Assembly: GCA_020692215.1 (NCBI GenBank)
Contig: JAIMKW010000002.1
Location: 645,266 to 709,265, forward strand
Reading direction: 5' to 3'
Length of the DNA: 64,000 bases
Origin: Sandarakinorhabdus sp.
GTDB lineage: Bacteria; Pseudomonadota; Alphaproteobacteria; Sphingomonadales; Sphingomonadaceae
Part shown: positions 28,122 to 41,125 of the stretch, piece by piece
How the letters are laid out: each line of letters opens with the position of its first letter
Numbering within the stretch: the stretch's first letter is position 1
Notes under the pieces: generated by a model
The model's input: the letters and a program-made list of their open reading frames with translations, nothing else
Told to the model about the DNA's origin: nothing
Databases searched by the model: none
Made by a program: the position numbers and the translations under genes

Positions 28122-28940
28122 ATGGCCTACACGACATTCGATTACACGGTGGACGGCGGCATCGCCCATGTGCAGCTGAACCGCCCGCAGGACCTCAACA
28201 CCATGAACAAGGAATTCTGGGACGAGATCCCGGCCGTGTTCGCCGAAATTGACGCAGACCCCAGTGTCCGCGCCGTGGTGATTTCCTCTACCGGAAAGCA
28301 CTTCACCGCTGGGCTTGATTTGAAATGGGCGGGCACTTCGCTCGCCAACAGCAGTGCGGACATGGGCCGCGCGCGTGAGAAGTTCCGTAGGCATATCAAA
28401 TATATGCAGGAACCATTCAACGCGGTAGACCGCTGCCGCGTGCCCGTCATCGCGGCCATTCAGGGTGGCTGCATCGGTGGCGGCGTGGATTTCATCACCG
28501 CGTGCGACATCCGGCTGGGAAGCGCCGACTGCTTCTTCACCATTCAGGAGATCAACATCGCGATCGTCGCCGATGTCGGCACCTTCCAGCGAATACCGCA
28601 TCTGCTGCCGCAGGGCCTGATCCGCGAACTGGCATACACCGGGCGGCGCTGGCCGGCCGCCGAAGCCGCAACCCAGGGCTTCGTAAACCGCATACTCCCC
28701 GATCACGAGGCAACGGTTGCAGCCGCGTTCGACATGGCCCGCGAAATCGCCTCGAAAAGCCCGCTGGCCATCACCGGCATCAAGCAGGTGCTGAACGCCG
28801 GACGCGACATGACGATCGACCAGGGGCTGGAATATGTCGCCGTCTGGAACGCAGCCATGCTGCAGGGCGACGACATGAAGCGGGCGGTGCTGGCGCAGAT
28901 GCAGAAGGCGCAGGCGGCCTATGACGATCTGGCCGCCTGA
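28122..28940 (+). CDS. Enoyl-CoA hydratase/isomerase family, dienoyl-CoA isomerase-like
   Basis: A 272-residue crotonase-fold protein. The oxyanion-hole strands are [14 protein letters not shown] and [19 protein letters not shown]. The active-site acids lie in [19 protein letters not shown], matching the Glu and Asp of delta3,5-delta2,4-dienoyl-CoA isomerase (ECH1), which acts in beta-oxidation of unsaturated fatty acids. It diverges from the [2Fe-2S] gene and precedes coxB, with 155 bp between them. Confidence 0.87.
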   Translation: MAYTTFDYTVDGGIAHVQLNRPQDLNTMNKEFWDEIPAVFAEIDADPSVRAVVISSTGKHFTAGLDLKWAGTSLANSSADMGRAREKFRRHIKYMQEPFNAVDRCRVPVIAAIQGGCIGGGVDFITACDIRLGSADCFFTIQEINIAIVADVGTFQRIPHLLPQGLIRELAYTGRRWPAAEAATQGFVNRILPDHEATVAAAFDMAREIASKSPLAITGIKQVLNAGRDMTIDQGLEYVAVWNAAMLQGDDMKRAVLAQMQKAQAAYDDLAA

Positions 28941-29095
28941 GGCCTGACGCTCGAACCGGGGCAGTCCGGCACATGCCAGAGCGCGCTCAGGCCGCTTGCG
29001 CCAGTGTCGCACAAGCCCTTTGCGCGCTTGTCGCGCCGGGCTGGCTTCGGTATGGCCCCGGCATCATCACGAATCCCTGAACAAGAGGAATGGGA

Positions 29096-31928
<2,833 letters not shown>

Positions 31929-31932
31929 ACTG

Positions 31933-32901
31933 ATGGCGACAGAAACCCTTCACTCTGAAAATGGAAGGGCGCCTTCGGGTGCCCTTCCTGCATCGGGAAG
32001 CGCTCTGGCAAATGGCCATGCGCTCCCGGTGTCGGAATGGCGCGATTTCTGGGCGCTGCTGAAGCCACGGGTGATGACCCTTGTCGTGTTCACGGGCGCC
32101 TGCGGCCTGCTTGCAGCGCCCGGCACACTTTCTCCATTCCTGTCCTTCGTGGCGGTCCTCTCCATCGCGGTCGGCGCCGGCGCTGCTGCGGCCTTCAACC
32201 AGTGGTGGGAAGCCGATATCGACGGCATCATGAAGCGCACGGCAAACCGCCCGCTTCCCGCCGGCCGGCTCAGCCGGGAAGAAGCGCTCGGCTTCGCGAT
32301 CATCCTATCGGTCGCGTCGGTGGTAACGCTGGGCTTTGCAACGAATTGGGTGGCAGCCGCCTGGCTTAGCTTTTCCATCTTCTTCTATGCGGTGGTTTAT
32401 ACCATCTGGCTGAAGCCCCGAACCCCGCAGAACATCGTGATCGGGGGGGCAGCGGGTGCGTTTCCACCCATCATTGGCTGGGCCGCCGTGACAGGCGATG
32501 TAACAGCGCTGCCCCTTCTCTTGTTCGCGATCATCTTCGCATGGACCCCGCCCCACTTCTGGGCCCTCGCGCTGTTCGTGCGGATCGATTACGCAAAGGC
32601 TGGCATTCCGATGCTGCCCGTCACCCATGGTATCACCGAGACCCGAAGGCAGATCCTCCTCTACACGCTGGTGCTGGTAGCCGTTTCAGTCGCGCCCTGG
32701 GCGATGAGGCTCACCGGTGCGATCTATGGCATCACCGCCTTCCTCCTTGGCGCCATCTTTCTCGCACTTGCCATCGCGGTGTTCCGCAGCAAGACCGAAG
32801 CGTCGGCAGACATGAGGGCGGAAAAGCAGCTCTTCAAATATTCCATCCTCTACCTGTTCCTGATTTTCGCGGCTCTTGTCGCAGACGGGATGGCCGCATG
32901 A
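31933..32901 (+). CDS. ctaB: Protoheme IX farnesyltransferase (heme O synthase)
   Basis: A 322-residue UbiA-family prenyltransferase that farnesylates heme b. The metal and diphosphate motif [21 protein letters not shown] (about residue 91-111) and the second Asp motif in [22 protein letters not shown] are clear. Nine transmembrane helices are expected. It overlaps the next short gene by 4 bp (ATGA). It supplies heme O for the oxidase. Confidence 0.93.
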   Translation: MATETLHSENGRAPSGALPASGSALANGHALPVSEWRDFWALLKPRVMTLVVFTGACGLLAAPGTLSPFLSFVAVLSIAVGAGAAAAFNQWWEADIDGIMKRTANRPLPAGRLSREEALGFAIILSVASVVTLGFATNWVAAAWLSFSIFFYAVVYTIWLKPRTPQNIVIGGAAGAFPPIIGWAAVTGDVTALPLLLFAIIFAWTPPHFWALALFVRIDYAKAGIPMLPVTHGITETRRQILLYTLVLVAVSVAPWAMRLTGAIYGITAFLLGAIFLALAIAVFRSKTEASADMRAEKQLFKYSILYLFLIFAALVADGMAA

Positions 32902-33029
32902 ACTGGACTCCAGAAGAAGAAGCGGCCTTTGTCGCCCGCCGGCGCAAGCGCAATATCGTGATCGGCATCGTGCTCGCAGCGTTTGCGGCGCTATTCTACG
33001 GCATCACGATATCGAAACTGGCCTCATGA
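32898..33029 (+). CDS. 43-residue single-helix protein of the cox operon (CoxF-like)
   Basis: This small protein has a charged N-terminus ([19 protein letters not shown]) and one transmembrane helix (about residues 20-38). It overlaps ctaB and cox11 by 4 bp each (ATGA), which is strong evidence that it is translated. Small proteins occur at the same place in other alphaproteobacterial cox operons and are sometimes called CoxF; function unknown. It is short enough to be missed by automatic annotation. Confidence 0.75.
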   Translation: MNWTPEEEAAFVARRRKRNIVIGIVLAAFAALFYGITISKLAS

Positions 33030-33676
33030 ACAGTATCGTATCCGAGCGTCGTCGCATGCGAACCGGTCTGATGGCCGCAGCAGTCGCCTTCGGCATGGTC
33101 GGCCTCGCCTATGCCTCCGTGCCGCTCTACCGCATCTTCTGCCAGGTCACAGGGTTCGGCGGCACGACCATGAAGGTGGAGGCCGCCGCGGCCCCCTCGG
33201 CAGACGCGGTCAAGGCATTGGCAGGGCGAACAGTCAAGGTCCGCTTCGATGGCAATGTCCGTGACCTGCCGTGGAAATTTGCGCCACTGGCAAAAACGGT
33301 CGAAGTGAAGATCGGCGAGCAGAATCTGGCCTACTACAGCGCGTCGAGCACATCTGCTGTCGCCACGACAGGCACAGCCACCTTCAATGTCTCGCCCGCT
33401 GCTGCTGGAAAATATTTTAACAAAATCCAGTGTTTCTGCTTCAATGAACAAACGCTGACGCCTGGCCAATCGGTGGAAATGCCAGTGGTATGGTTCGTGG
33501 ACCCGGCGATCCTCGACGATCCCGACACGCGTGATATCGACGAGATCACGCTGTCCTACACATTCTTCCCCGTGGCCGAACCCGGCAATCCGCCAGGCAT
33601 ATATGCGACCGGCAAAGCCGATATTCCGGCCCGCGAAGGTGCCAACACCGCAGAAATTCCGTATCGCGGTTCCTGA
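33026..33676 (+). CDS. ctaG: Cytochrome c oxidase assembly protein Cox11/CtaG
   Basis: A 216-residue copper chaperone for the CuB site. It has one N-terminal membrane anchor (about 14-33, [21 protein letters not shown]) and a periplasmic Ig-like domain. The copper-binding CFCF motif ([10 protein letters not shown]) is at about residue 137-140. The start is fixed by the 4-bp overlap with the 43-residue gene. Confidence 0.93.
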   Translation: MNSIVSERRRMRTGLMAAAVAFGMVGLAYASVPLYRIFCQVTGFGGTTMKVEAAAAPSADAVKALAGRTVKVRFDGNVRDLPWKFAPLAKTVEVKIGEQNLAYYSASSTSAVATTGTATFNVSPAAAGKYFNKIQCFCFNEQTLTPGQSVEMPVVWFVDPAILDDPDTRDIDEITLSYTFFPVAEPGNPPGIYATGKADIPAREGANTAEIPYRGS

Positions 33677-33738
33677 TAATATTGCCCCGCCCGGTCTGCC
33701 GGGCTAGGGGCCAAACGTCCAAGAAACAGGTGAGACTC

Positions 33739-34563
33739 ATGGCTTCCGGCAAGACGCACGATTTCCACATTCTGCCCCCCAGCCCCTGGCCATTGATGGG
33801 GGCGGTTTCCGCAACAGTGATGCTGGGCGGCTCCGCGATGTGGTGGCACGACATGGCCATGGGCAAGCTCGTGGCCGGCGTCGGCCTTCTGGGTGTTCTT
33901 GCCACCATGTTCTTCTGGTGGTCCGATGTGCGCGACGAAGCGAACAGCGGGGATCACACCCCCGTCGTCCAACTGCATCACCGCTACGGGATGATCCTGT
34001 TCATTGCATCCGAAGTGATGTTCTTCGTCGCCTGGTTCTGGGCCTTCTTCTCCGCGGCCCTGTTCCCGCACGGCGGCGAAGCCGTAGGCGGCGTCTGGCC
34101 GCCAACCGGTATCGAGCCGCTCGATCCCTTCGTCTATCCGCTCCTCAACACGCTGATCCTGCTGCTTTCGGGCACCACCGTCACCTGGGCGCACCACGCG
34201 CTGATCCATGGCGACCGGGAAGGCTTCAAGCACGGCCTCTGGCTCACCGTGATCCTGGGCATGTTGTTCTCCCTGCTGCAGGCTTATGAATACAGCCATG
34301 CAACGTTTGGCTTTGCCGGCAACATCTATGGCGCCACCTTCTACATGGCGACCGGCTTCCACGGCTTCCATGTCATCATCGGCACAATCTTCCTCGCGGT
34401 CTGCCTGTGGCGCGCCTATCTCGGCGATTTCACACCCAAGCAGCACTTCGGGTTCGAAGCCGCCGCCTGGTACTGGCATTTCGTCGATGTGGTCTGGCTT
34501 TTCCTCTTCCTCACCATCTACATCTGGGGATCGAACTTCGGGGCTGCGGTGGTTGGACACTAA
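33739..34563 (+). CDS. coxC: Cytochrome c oxidase subunit III
   Basis: A 274-residue subunit with seven transmembrane helices. Family marks include [21 protein letters not shown] with the conserved Glu, [10 protein letters not shown], and the C-terminal [26 protein letters not shown]. The ATG at 33739 has AACAGGTGAG before it; an in-frame upstream ATG at 33682 lacks one. The start of family helix I fits. Confidence 0.95.
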   Translation: MASGKTHDFHILPPSPWPLMGAVSATVMLGGSAMWWHDMAMGKLVAGVGLLGVLATMFFWWSDVRDEANSGDHTPVVQLHHRYGMILFIASEVMFFVAWFWAFFSAALFPHGGEAVGGVWPPTGIEPLDPFVYPLLNTLILLLSGTTVTWAHHALIHGDREGFKHGLWLTVILGMLFSLLQAYEYSHATFGFAGNIYGATFYMATGFHGFHVIIGTIFLAVCLWRAYLGDFTPKQHFGFEAAAWYWHFVDVVWLFLFLTIYIWGSNFGAAVVGH

Positions 34564-34587
34564 GCGCTCCCTCGTCAAAGCAACGCT

Positions 34588-34613
34588 GGCCCCGGCGGGA
34601 AACCGCCGGGGCC
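34588..34613 (+). terminator. Perfect 11-bp hairpin with GAAA loop after coxC
   Basis: GGCCCCGGCGG and CCGCCGGGGCC pair fully around a GAAA tetraloop (GNRA type). It lies between coxC and surf1. It may be a partial terminator or a stability element; the downstream T run is poor (TTGCAGTTT). Confidence 0.6.
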
Positions 34614-34626
34614 TTGCAGTTTAGCA

Positions 34627-35262
34627 ATGCCCCCCAGCAGACACTTTCCCTTGATTCCCACGCTGATGGTGCTGGTGGCGGTGCCGATTCTCATCGGCTT
34701 CGGCATCTGGCAACTGCAACGCGCGCAATGGAAGGAGGCGCTGCTGGCAGATCTCGCAGCCAATGCGCAACTGCCGGTCGCAGACCTCGGCACAGGGCCA
34801 ATCCCCGACGGCTACCAGTTCCGCCGGATCACGCTAACGATCATATGCCGGCCGGGGAAGCCGGACGCACGGGTCGGCCAAAATCTCGAGGGCGAGGTCG
34901 GCTATTCCCAATTCCTTCCGTGCCTGGCCGGAAACCAGCCGATTCTGGTGAACGCCGGCTGGGCGATCCGCCCGGATGGCTGGAACGGCGCGCTGGCCGG
35001 CTGGCCGACAACCCCCGTTACGGGAACGATCATCGAAACGGCAGACGGCAATCCACCCTACACGCTGGTCCTGGCGCAGGCGGCACCAGGGCTTGTCCCA
35101 AGCGCTCCACCCTCCACCGATTCAATCCGCAACACCCACCTCTCCTATGCCGTCCAGTGGTTCGGCTTTGCCACCATCCTCGCCGCCATCTATGCCCTTT
35201 ACGTCCGCCGCTGGCGTCGCGAGGGCGGCGCCAAACTTGCGTCCGATGGGGGTCAGGGCTAG
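34627..35262 (+). CDS. surf1: SURF1 family cytochrome oxidase assembly protein
   Basis: A 211-residue protein with two terminal membrane helices (about 9-27 and 180-198). The family marks are GFGIWQLQRAQWKEALLADL at the start, VNAGWAIRPDGW in the middle and HLSYAVQWFGFATILAAIYALYV at the end. SURF1 helps insert heme a into subunit I. It lies 63 bp after coxC and 13 bp before thrC. Confidence 0.88.
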   Translation: MPPSRHFPLIPTLMVLVAVPILIGFGIWQLQRAQWKEALLADLAANAQLPVADLGTGPIPDGYQFRRITLTIICRPGKPDARVGQNLEGEVGYSQFLPCLAGNQPILVNAGWAIRPDGWNGALAGWPTTPVTGTIIETADGNPPYTLVLAQAAPGLVPSAPPSTDSIRNTHLSYAVQWFGFATILAAIYALYVRRWRREGGAKLASDGGQG

Positions 35263-35275
35263 TCCCGCCCGCGAC

Positions 35276-36664
35276 ATGCACTATCAAAGCACCAGGGGCA
35301 CGGCCCCGATCCTGGATTTCAAGGGCGTCACACTGGCCGGGCTCGCAAGCGACGGTGGCCTGTATGTGCCCGAACGCTGGCCGCAGTTCGATGCCGCCGC
35401 CATCGAAGCCATGGCAGGACTATCCTACACGCAAACCGCCTTTCGCGTGCTGCAGCCCTTTGTGGCCGGCAGCCTTGGCGACGATGCGCTGAAAGCCCTG
35501 ATCGCCGCCGCCTATGCAGATTTCGGCCATCCAGCCGTTGCGCCGCTGGTGCAGCTCGATGAACGCCACTGGCTGCTGGAGCTGTTCCACGGCCCGACAC
35601 TGGCCTTCAAGGATATCGCGCTCCAGCTGCTCGGCAATCTGTTCGGCCATTTCCTGGGTGCAGGCGAAACCCTCACAATCGTCGGCGCCACCAGCGGCGA
35701 CACCGGCTCTGCTGCGATCAAGGCCGTTGCCGGGCGGCCCGGCATCACCATTTTCATGCTTCATCCAGCAGGCCGCGTATCGGAAGTGCAGCGCCGCCAG
35801 ATGACAACGGTTCTTGCCGGCAATGTCTACAACATTGCAGTGGACGGCAGCTTCGATGATTGCCAGGCGCTGGTGAAGCAGATGTTTAATGATGCGCCCT
35901 TCCGCGCGGAAATGGCCCTGTCAGCCGTCAACAGCATCAACTGGGCCCGGTTGCTGGCGCAGATCGTCTATTATTTCTACGCCGCCGTTCGCCTGGGTGC
36001 TCCGCACCGCAAGGTCAGCTTCTCGGTTCCCACCGGCAATTTCGGTGACGTGTTCGCCGGATATGCCGCCGCGCGCATGGGCCTGCCCATCGGCAAGCTG
36101 CTGGTTGCAACCAATGTGAACGATATCCTTGCACGCGCGCTGAACAGGGGCGACTATTCGGTCGGCGCTGTCACCCCCACAGCCACCCCGTCGATGGACA
36201 TCCAGATCTCCAGCAATTTCGAGCGGCTGCTGTTCGATCTGCACGGCCGAAATGGCGCTGCCCTTGCCGCCGTGATGAGCACCTTCGAAGCGACCGGCAA
36301 AATGACGCTGTCAGACGGCCAGCGCACCGAGGCTGCCGCGCTATTCCTCGCCGAAAATGTAGATGAGGCCCGCATGATGCAGGCGCTGCAATGGGCCTAT
36401 TCGGAATGCGGGCAGCTGCTCGATCCGCACACAGCTATCGGGCTTTCGGCGGCCCGGGCCCGCGCGGCCGCCATGGAAGGCCCGATTGTCACGCTGGCCA
36501 CAGCACATCCCGCAAAATTCCCCGATGCCGTGGAGCGCGCCTCCGGCATGCGGCCGCAGCTACCGCGCCGGGTGCAGCATCTGTTCGATCGGGAAGAACG
36601 CTACGACAGGCTCGCCGCCGATGCCGATGCCCTGAAAGCCTATATGCGGGCCCGCACAGGATGA
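35276..36664 (+). CDS. thrC: Threonine synthase
   Basis: A 462-residue PLP enzyme converting O-phosphohomoserine to threonine. The Schiff-base lysine is K112 in HGPTLAFKDIALQLL, and the phosphate loop is GATSGDTGSAAI. The N-terminal MHYQSTRGTAPILDFKGV start is typical; in-frame ATGs further upstream add atypical residues. It overlaps the next gene by 4 bp (ATGA). Its link to the cox genes is positional. Confidence 0.94.
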   Translation: MHYQSTRGTAPILDFKGVTLAGLASDGGLYVPERWPQFDAAAIEAMAGLSYTQTAFRVLQPFVAGSLGDDALKALIAAAYADFGHPAVAPLVQLDERHWLLELFHGPTLAFKDIALQLLGNLFGHFLGAGETLTIVGATSGDTGSAAIKAVAGRPGITIFMLHPAGRVSEVQRRQMTTVLAGNVYNIAVDGSFDDCQALVKQMFNDAPFRAEMALSAVNSINWARLLAQIVYYFYAAVRLGAPHRKVSFSVPTGNFGDVFAGYAAARMGLPIGKLLVATNVNDILARALNRGDYSVGAVTPTATPSMDIQISSNFERLLFDLHGRNGAALAAVMSTFEATGKMTLSDGQRTEAAALFLAENVDEARMMQALQWAYSECGQLLDPHTAIGLSAARARAAAMEGPIVTLATAHPAKFPDAVERASGMRPQLPRRVQHLFDREERYDRLAADADALKAYMRARTG

Positions 36665-37896
36665 TGGCACCCAAGGTAACCCGCCTCGCCAACGGCTTCA
36701 CGGTCGCAAGCCTCGCCATGCCCGGTGTTGAAACCGCAGCCGTCGCGCTGAACGCCGATGTCGGCGCGCGGCACGAAAGCGAAGCGGAAAACGGCCTCGC
36801 CCATCTGTTCGAGCATATGGTCTTCAAGGGCACCCGCTCCCGCTCGGCTCGCGCGATCGCCGAGGCAATCGAGGATGTCGGCGGCAGCCTCAACGCCTGG
36901 ACATCGCGCGATTCCACCGTATTCCACGCCCGTATCCTTGGCGCCGATCTGCCGCTGGCGGTCGAGCTCGTCGGCGAGCTGGTGATGGACCCACGCTTCG
37001 ACGAGGACGATCTCGTGAAAGAGCGTGATGTCGTCCTGTCCGAAATCGGCGAGGCGCTGGAAACGCCCGATGATCTCGTTTTCGACAATCTGCAGGCGGT
37101 CGCCTTTCCTGGCCAGGCGCTGGGTCGCCCGATCCTTGGAACCGCCATAAGCCTCGCAGGGCTCGATCGCCCGGCGCTGTTGCGCTGGCGCGATGGACAG
37201 TATCGTGGCCCCGGCCTTGTGCTGGCAGCAGCGGGCCAGGTGGATCATGAACAGCTTGTCAAACAGGCCGAAGCAATGTTCGGCGCGCTGCCGCACGAAG
37301 CCCACGCCGAGCCCGAGCCCGCGCTCTGGGGTGGTGGCCTGCTGAGCGATGGCAAGCACGGTGAGCAGCTGCACGTCGCGCTCGCCTTTTCCGGCCCGGA
37401 TGCGAAGGCGCCGGGCTATTATGCGGCCCAGCTGTTCGCAACCGCACTCGGCGGCGGAATGTCGTCGCGCCTGTTCCAAGAGCTGCGCGAAGAGCGCGGC
37501 CTCGCCTATTCGGTCAGCGCATCGCATTCGCCACACAGCGATATCGGCGTCCTCAGCCTGTATTTCGCATCACGCCCCAAGGATGGCCCGACGGCGCTGG
37601 CGTTGTTGCGCGAAGTCGCACAGGCAACGGCCCAAACCCTGAACACAGCAGAGCTCGCCCGCGCCAAGGCGCAGATCAAGGCTAGCATCCTGATGGGGCT
37701 GGAGAGCTGCGGCGGCCAGTCTGACTGGCTGGGCCGAAGCATCCTCACCTTCGGGCGCATCCTGCCCCCCGCCGAAGCTGTCGCGGCAATCGAGGCCGCA
37801 ACGCTGGAGGATGTCCGCTCAATCGGCATGGACATGCTGGCAACGGCCCCGGCGCTTGCCGCTGTCGGCCCCAAGGCCGACCGGCTGGCTGCCTGA
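36661..37896 (+). CDS. M16 family zinc peptidase (processing peptidase-like)
   Basis: A 411-residue pitrilysin-type peptidase. The zinc motif HxxEH is H48-H52 in GLAHLFEHMVFKGT, and the second-half partner Glu lies about 75 residues on in the usual EIGEALETPDDLVFD. Most alphaproteobacteria have this single-chain homologue of mitochondrial processing peptidase. Start ATG 36661 overlaps the thrC stop. Confidence 0.92.
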   Translation: MMAPKVTRLANGFTVASLAMPGVETAAVALNADVGARHESEAENGLAHLFEHMVFKGTRSRSARAIAEAIEDVGGSLNAWTSRDSTVFHARILGADLPLAVELVGELVMDPRFDEDDLVKERDVVLSEIGEALETPDDLVFDNLQAVAFPGQALGRPILGTAISLAGLDRPALLRWRDGQYRGPGLVLAAAGQVDHEQLVKQAEAMFGALPHEAHAEPEPALWGGGLLSDGKHGEQLHVALAFSGPDAKAPGYYAAQLFATALGGGMSSRLFQELREERGLAYSVSASHSPHSDIGVLSLYFASRPKDGPTALALLREVAQATAQTLNTAELARAKAQIKASILMGLESCGGQSDWLGRSILTFGRILPPAEAVAAIEAATLEDVRSIGMDMLATAPALAAVGPKADRLAA

Positions 37897-37905
37897 ACCA
37901 CCGCC

Positions 37906-38781
37906 ATGCGCGATCCCCAACTGGAAACGCTGGTCGCCGAATCCTCGGCCGATTTTGCGCTTCTCGATTCCGGCCATGGGCGCAAGCTGGAGCGCTGCGG
38001 TCCCTACCGCTTCATCCGCCCCGAGCCGCAGGCCATGTGGGCCCCCGCGCAAGACAACTGGCAGGCCGATGGCGAGTTTGTCGGCGGCTCCGATGAAGAA
38101 GGCGGCGGCCGATGGCGGCTGTCGGATGCCGTTCCACCAGGCTGGCCGATCACCCAGGCCGGCGTGAAGCTATACGCCCAGTGCACACCCTTCCGCCATC
38201 TCGGTTTCTTCCCCGATATGGCACCCCACTGGGCTGCGCTGGCTGCAGTCTCGCAGGGCGCAGAGGTTCTGAACCTGTTCGGCTACACCGGCGTCGCGTC
38301 GCTTGTGGCAGCGCAGGCGGGTGCTCGTGTCGTTCATGTCGATGCCAGCAAGAAAGCTGTCGAACAGGCCCGCGCCAATGCCCAGCTTTCCGGCCTTGCT
38401 GACAAGCCGATCCGCTGGATCACGGAAGACGCGCGCAAATTCGTCGCCCGTGAAGTGCGGCGCGGCCGCCGCTATGATGCGATCCTGCTGGATCCGCCCA
38501 AATTCGGCCGCGGCCCGGAAGGCGAGGTGTGGGATCTCACAAACCATCTGCCTGGCCTGCTCGCCGATTGCGCCCGCCTGCTCGATTCGAGCAGCCGGCT
38601 GATGGTGTTGACGACCTATGCCGTCCGGCTGTCCGCCATCGCGCTCGATGGCCTGATGCAGCCCATGGTCGCCCATCTGCCTGGCAGCGTCCGCTGCGGG
38701 GAAATGGCGCTGCGCGAGGAAGCCCGCCAAACCCTTTTGCCAACGGCGATCTTCGCCCGCTGGAAGCCCGACACGCCATAA
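37906..38781 (+). CDS. Class I SAM-dependent rRNA methyltransferase-like (RlmI/RlmK type)
   Basis: A 291-residue protein. The SAM motif is VLNLFGYTGVASLVAAQAGARVVHVDASKKAVEQARANA, followed by the catalytic-face DPPKFGRGPEGEVWDL seen in 5-methylcytosine/guanine rRNA methyltransferases such as RlmI and the C-half of RlmL. It lacks a PUA domain. The substrate is probably RNA. It starts 9 bp after the M16 gene. Confidence 0.86.
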   Translation: MRDPQLETLVAESSADFALLDSGHGRKLERCGPYRFIRPEPQAMWAPAQDNWQADGEFVGGSDEEGGGRWRLSDAVPPGWPITQAGVKLYAQCTPFRHLGFFPDMAPHWAALAAVSQGAEVLNLFGYTGVASLVAAQAGARVVHVDASKKAVEQARANAQLSGLADKPIRWITEDARKFVAREVRRGRRYDAILLDPPKFGRGPEGEVWDLTNHLPGLLADCARLLDSSSRLMVLTTYAVRLSAIALDGLMQPMVAHLPGSVRCGEMALREEARQTLLPTAIFARWKPDTP

Positions 38782-38879
38782 TCCCCCACCGAAACGATTC
38801 GTCGCAACATGCTCGCAAGGGGAAGCGGGCTATGCCAAGGAAGGCAGGACGGGGCAGCTCGAACGAGGAGAGGATGCGC

Positions 38880-39779
38880 ATGAAGGCATTGGTTCTGCTG
38901 GCACTGCTTGCACTGGCCGTTCCGGCGACAGCGCAGGTTCGGATTCTCGAAACCACGCCGCACCCGGACGACCCCATGGCCGGACCGCAGCTTGCCGACC
39001 CCATCGTCGATGCGCCACCCATCCAGCTTTCGCTGTTCCAGCGCGCGGACGAAAAACTGGGCGACGACAAGTTCCAGCCGGAAATCGGCCAGGCTGGCAA
39101 GGATGTCATCTGGGTCCCCACGCCCGACAGCCTCGTCAAAGCCATGCTCACCGTAGCCGAGGTCAGGCCCGATGATTATGTCGTCGATCTGGGCGCAGGT
39201 GACGGCAAGATTGCAATTGCGGCCGGCAGGGATTTCGGCGCCCGCGCCCATGGCATCGAATATAACCCGGAGATGGTGGCGCTGGCACAACGCAACGCCC
39301 AGCGCGCGGGGGTCGCCGGCAAGGTGACATTTCAACAGGGCGACATATTCGAAACCGATTTTTCCAGTGCAACCGTCGTCACCATGTATCTTCTTCCCAG
39401 CCTGAACCTGAAGCTTCGTGACACGATCCTGAAGATGAAGCCGGGCACGCGCGTGGTAAGCCACGCCTTCTCCATGGGCGACTGGGATCCCGAGCGCACC
39501 ATAAACACGGACGACGCAACCGGCTATTTCTGGATCGTGCCAGCCAATGTGGAGGGCCGATGGGCATTCGAAGTTGGCAACGACCGTTTCGCGGCAGAGC
39601 TGAAACAGACCTATCAGGTGCTTGACCTCCCCAAGGGCAGCCCGCTGCGCGAAGGCAGGCTGCGCGGAACCGGAATCAGCCTCACCCGCGCCAACGGCCA
39701 GGAATTGGCAGGCAGCGTGAACGGCGACCAGATGGTTGGCCGCGGCTGGGTGGCAACCCGAATCAAGCCAGCCTCCTGA
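38880..39779 (+). CDS. Methyltransferase-domain protein with signal peptide
   Basis: A 299-residue protein. Residues 1-19 (MKALVLLALLALAVPATAQ) form a convincing cleavable signal peptide, yet residues 90-190 carry a complete SAM-binding fold: YVVDLGAGDGKIAIAAG, GIEYNPEMVALAQRNA, QGDIFETDFSSATVV and MYLLPSLNLKLRDTIL. SAM is cytosolic, so an exported enzyme would need another donor or would act as a binding protein. DOT1-like fold similarity is possible. ATG 38880 lies after GAGGAGAGG; ATG 38874 is also in frame. Function unknown. Confidence 0.8.
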   Translation: MKALVLLALLALAVPATAQVRILETTPHPDDPMAGPQLADPIVDAPPIQLSLFQRADEKLGDDKFQPEIGQAGKDVIWVPTPDSLVKAMLTVAEVRPDDYVVDLGAGDGKIAIAAGRDFGARAHGIEYNPEMVALAQRNAQRAGVAGKVTFQQGDIFETDFSSATVVTMYLLPSLNLKLRDTILKMKPGTRVVSHAFSMGDWDPERTINTDDATGYFWIVPANVEGRWAFEVGNDRFAAELKQTYQVLDLPKGSPLREGRLRGTGISLTRANGQELAGSVNGDQMVGRGWVATRIKPAS

Positions 39780-39820
39780 GCAGGGCTCCCGAAACGGCAG
39801 CGACGCCCCCCCAGCGCACA

Positions 39821-41116
39821 TTGTCTGCGCTGGATGTGGCGCTGCTCACCGTCGGCATCGTGGTGGGTGCCGGTATCTTCCGCGTGCCTGCCGAAGTTGC
39901 CGGCGCAGTCGGCACCTCGTGGCAGGTGCTGGCATTGTGGGGCATCGGCGGGCTTGCGGCACTGACTGGCGCACTTTCCTATGCAGAGCTCGCATCGCGC
40001 TTTCCTTCCATCGGCGGCGAATATCATTTTCTTCGGTTGGCCTGGGGCGCGCGAATTGCAGCGCTTTTCGTCTGGGCACGGGTGGCGGTGATGCAGACCG
40101 GCGCCATCGCCACCGTGGGCTTTGTCGCGGGGGATTATGCCGCCGCCCTGTGGCCGGATGGCCCGTTTCCGGCGCTATGGGCGGGGTTTGCGGTGCTGGC
40201 AGTAACAGCCGCGAACATGGCCAGCCTCGAAGTCGGGCGACAGGGCCAGCGCTGGCTGGTGGCGGTTGTGCTTTCAGCGCTGCTGCTGGTCATCGCGGCA
40301 GCGCCAGCCGTCGCGCCCGGCTCCGTCCCGCCGGCCGGGCCTGTTCCCCAGGGCGCAGGCATGGGGCTTGCGCTGGTGTTCGTAATGCTGGCTTATGGCG
40401 GCTGGAACGAAGCGGCCTATCTTTCGGCCGAAGTGAAGGGGGGCGCAGCCGCCATGGTGCGCGCCATCCTCGGCGGCCTCGCACTCGTCATCACACTGTA
40501 TCTGGCGCTCAATGCAGCCCTGTTGTGGGGCCTCGGCCGCGAGGGGCTTGCAGCAACTCCGGCACCGGCCACTGCCCTGGTCGATGCCGCCTTCGGCCCG
40601 CTGGCGGCAACCTTGCTGGGCGCGGCCGTCGTCGCAGCGTCGCTCTCCACCATGAATGCCACTGTCATCACGGGCGCGCGCGCCATGTGTGCACTGGGGC
40701 GCGACATTCCGCTTCTGGGGTTCATCGGCAAATGGGATGCGGCACGCTCCGTGCCGCGCACGGCGCTTCTGGTACAAGGGGCCGTGGCCCTTGCGCTTAC
40801 CGCCTATGGCGCAACCGCACGCGATGGCTTTTCGGCGATGGTGGCATTCGGTGCACCGGCCTTCTGGCTGTTCCTGGCGCTCACTGCACTGGCCCTGTTC
40901 CGGCTGCGCCAGACCAATCCTGCCGCAGCGGGTTTCTCCGTGCCGCTCTATCCGCTCGTTCCGCTGGTTTTCCTCGGCGCCTGCCTTGTCATGCTGTGGT
41001 CGGCCATCGGCTATGCCCAGTTCCTGCTTGGGGCCAGCGAAGGCGGAAGGTTGGCGGGCGCGTTGGGCATCGCACTTCTTCTGGCTGGTCTGCCGCTGGT
41101 TTGGAAAGCCCGCTGA
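39821..41116 (+). CDS. APC-family amino acid permease
   Basis: About 431 residues with 12 hydrophobic segments. The signature in helix I is VGIVVGAGIFRVPAEVAG; helix III has GVARVAVMQTGAIATVGFVAGDY-like residues. It differs from the first permease (13387) in length and motif and is not a recent duplicate. The only start in range is TTG at 39821; a slightly longer start overlapping the previous stop is possible, so the 5' end is uncertain. It runs convergent with the M23 gene 9 bp on. Confidence 0.82.
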   Translation: MSALDVALLTVGIVVGAGIFRVPAEVAGAVGTSWQVLALWGIGGLAALTGALSYAELASRFPSIGGEYHFLRLAWGARIAALFVWARVAVMQTGAIATVGFVAGDYAAALWPDGPFPALWAGFAVLAVTAANMASLEVGRQGQRWLVAVVLSALLLVIAAAPAVAPGSVPPAGPVPQGAGMGLALVFVMLAYGGWNEAAYLSAEVKGGAAAMVRAILGGLALVITLYLALNAALLWGLGREGLAATPAPATALVDAAFGPLAATLLGAAVVAASLSTMNATVITGARAMCALGRDIPLLGFIGKWDAARSVPRTALLVQGAVALALTAYGATARDGFSAMVAFGAPAFWLFLALTALALFRLRQTNPAAAGFSVPLYPLVPLVFLGACLVMLWSAIGYAQFLLGASEGGRLAGALGIALLLAGLPLVWKAR

Positions 41117-41125
41117 CAATCTGGC

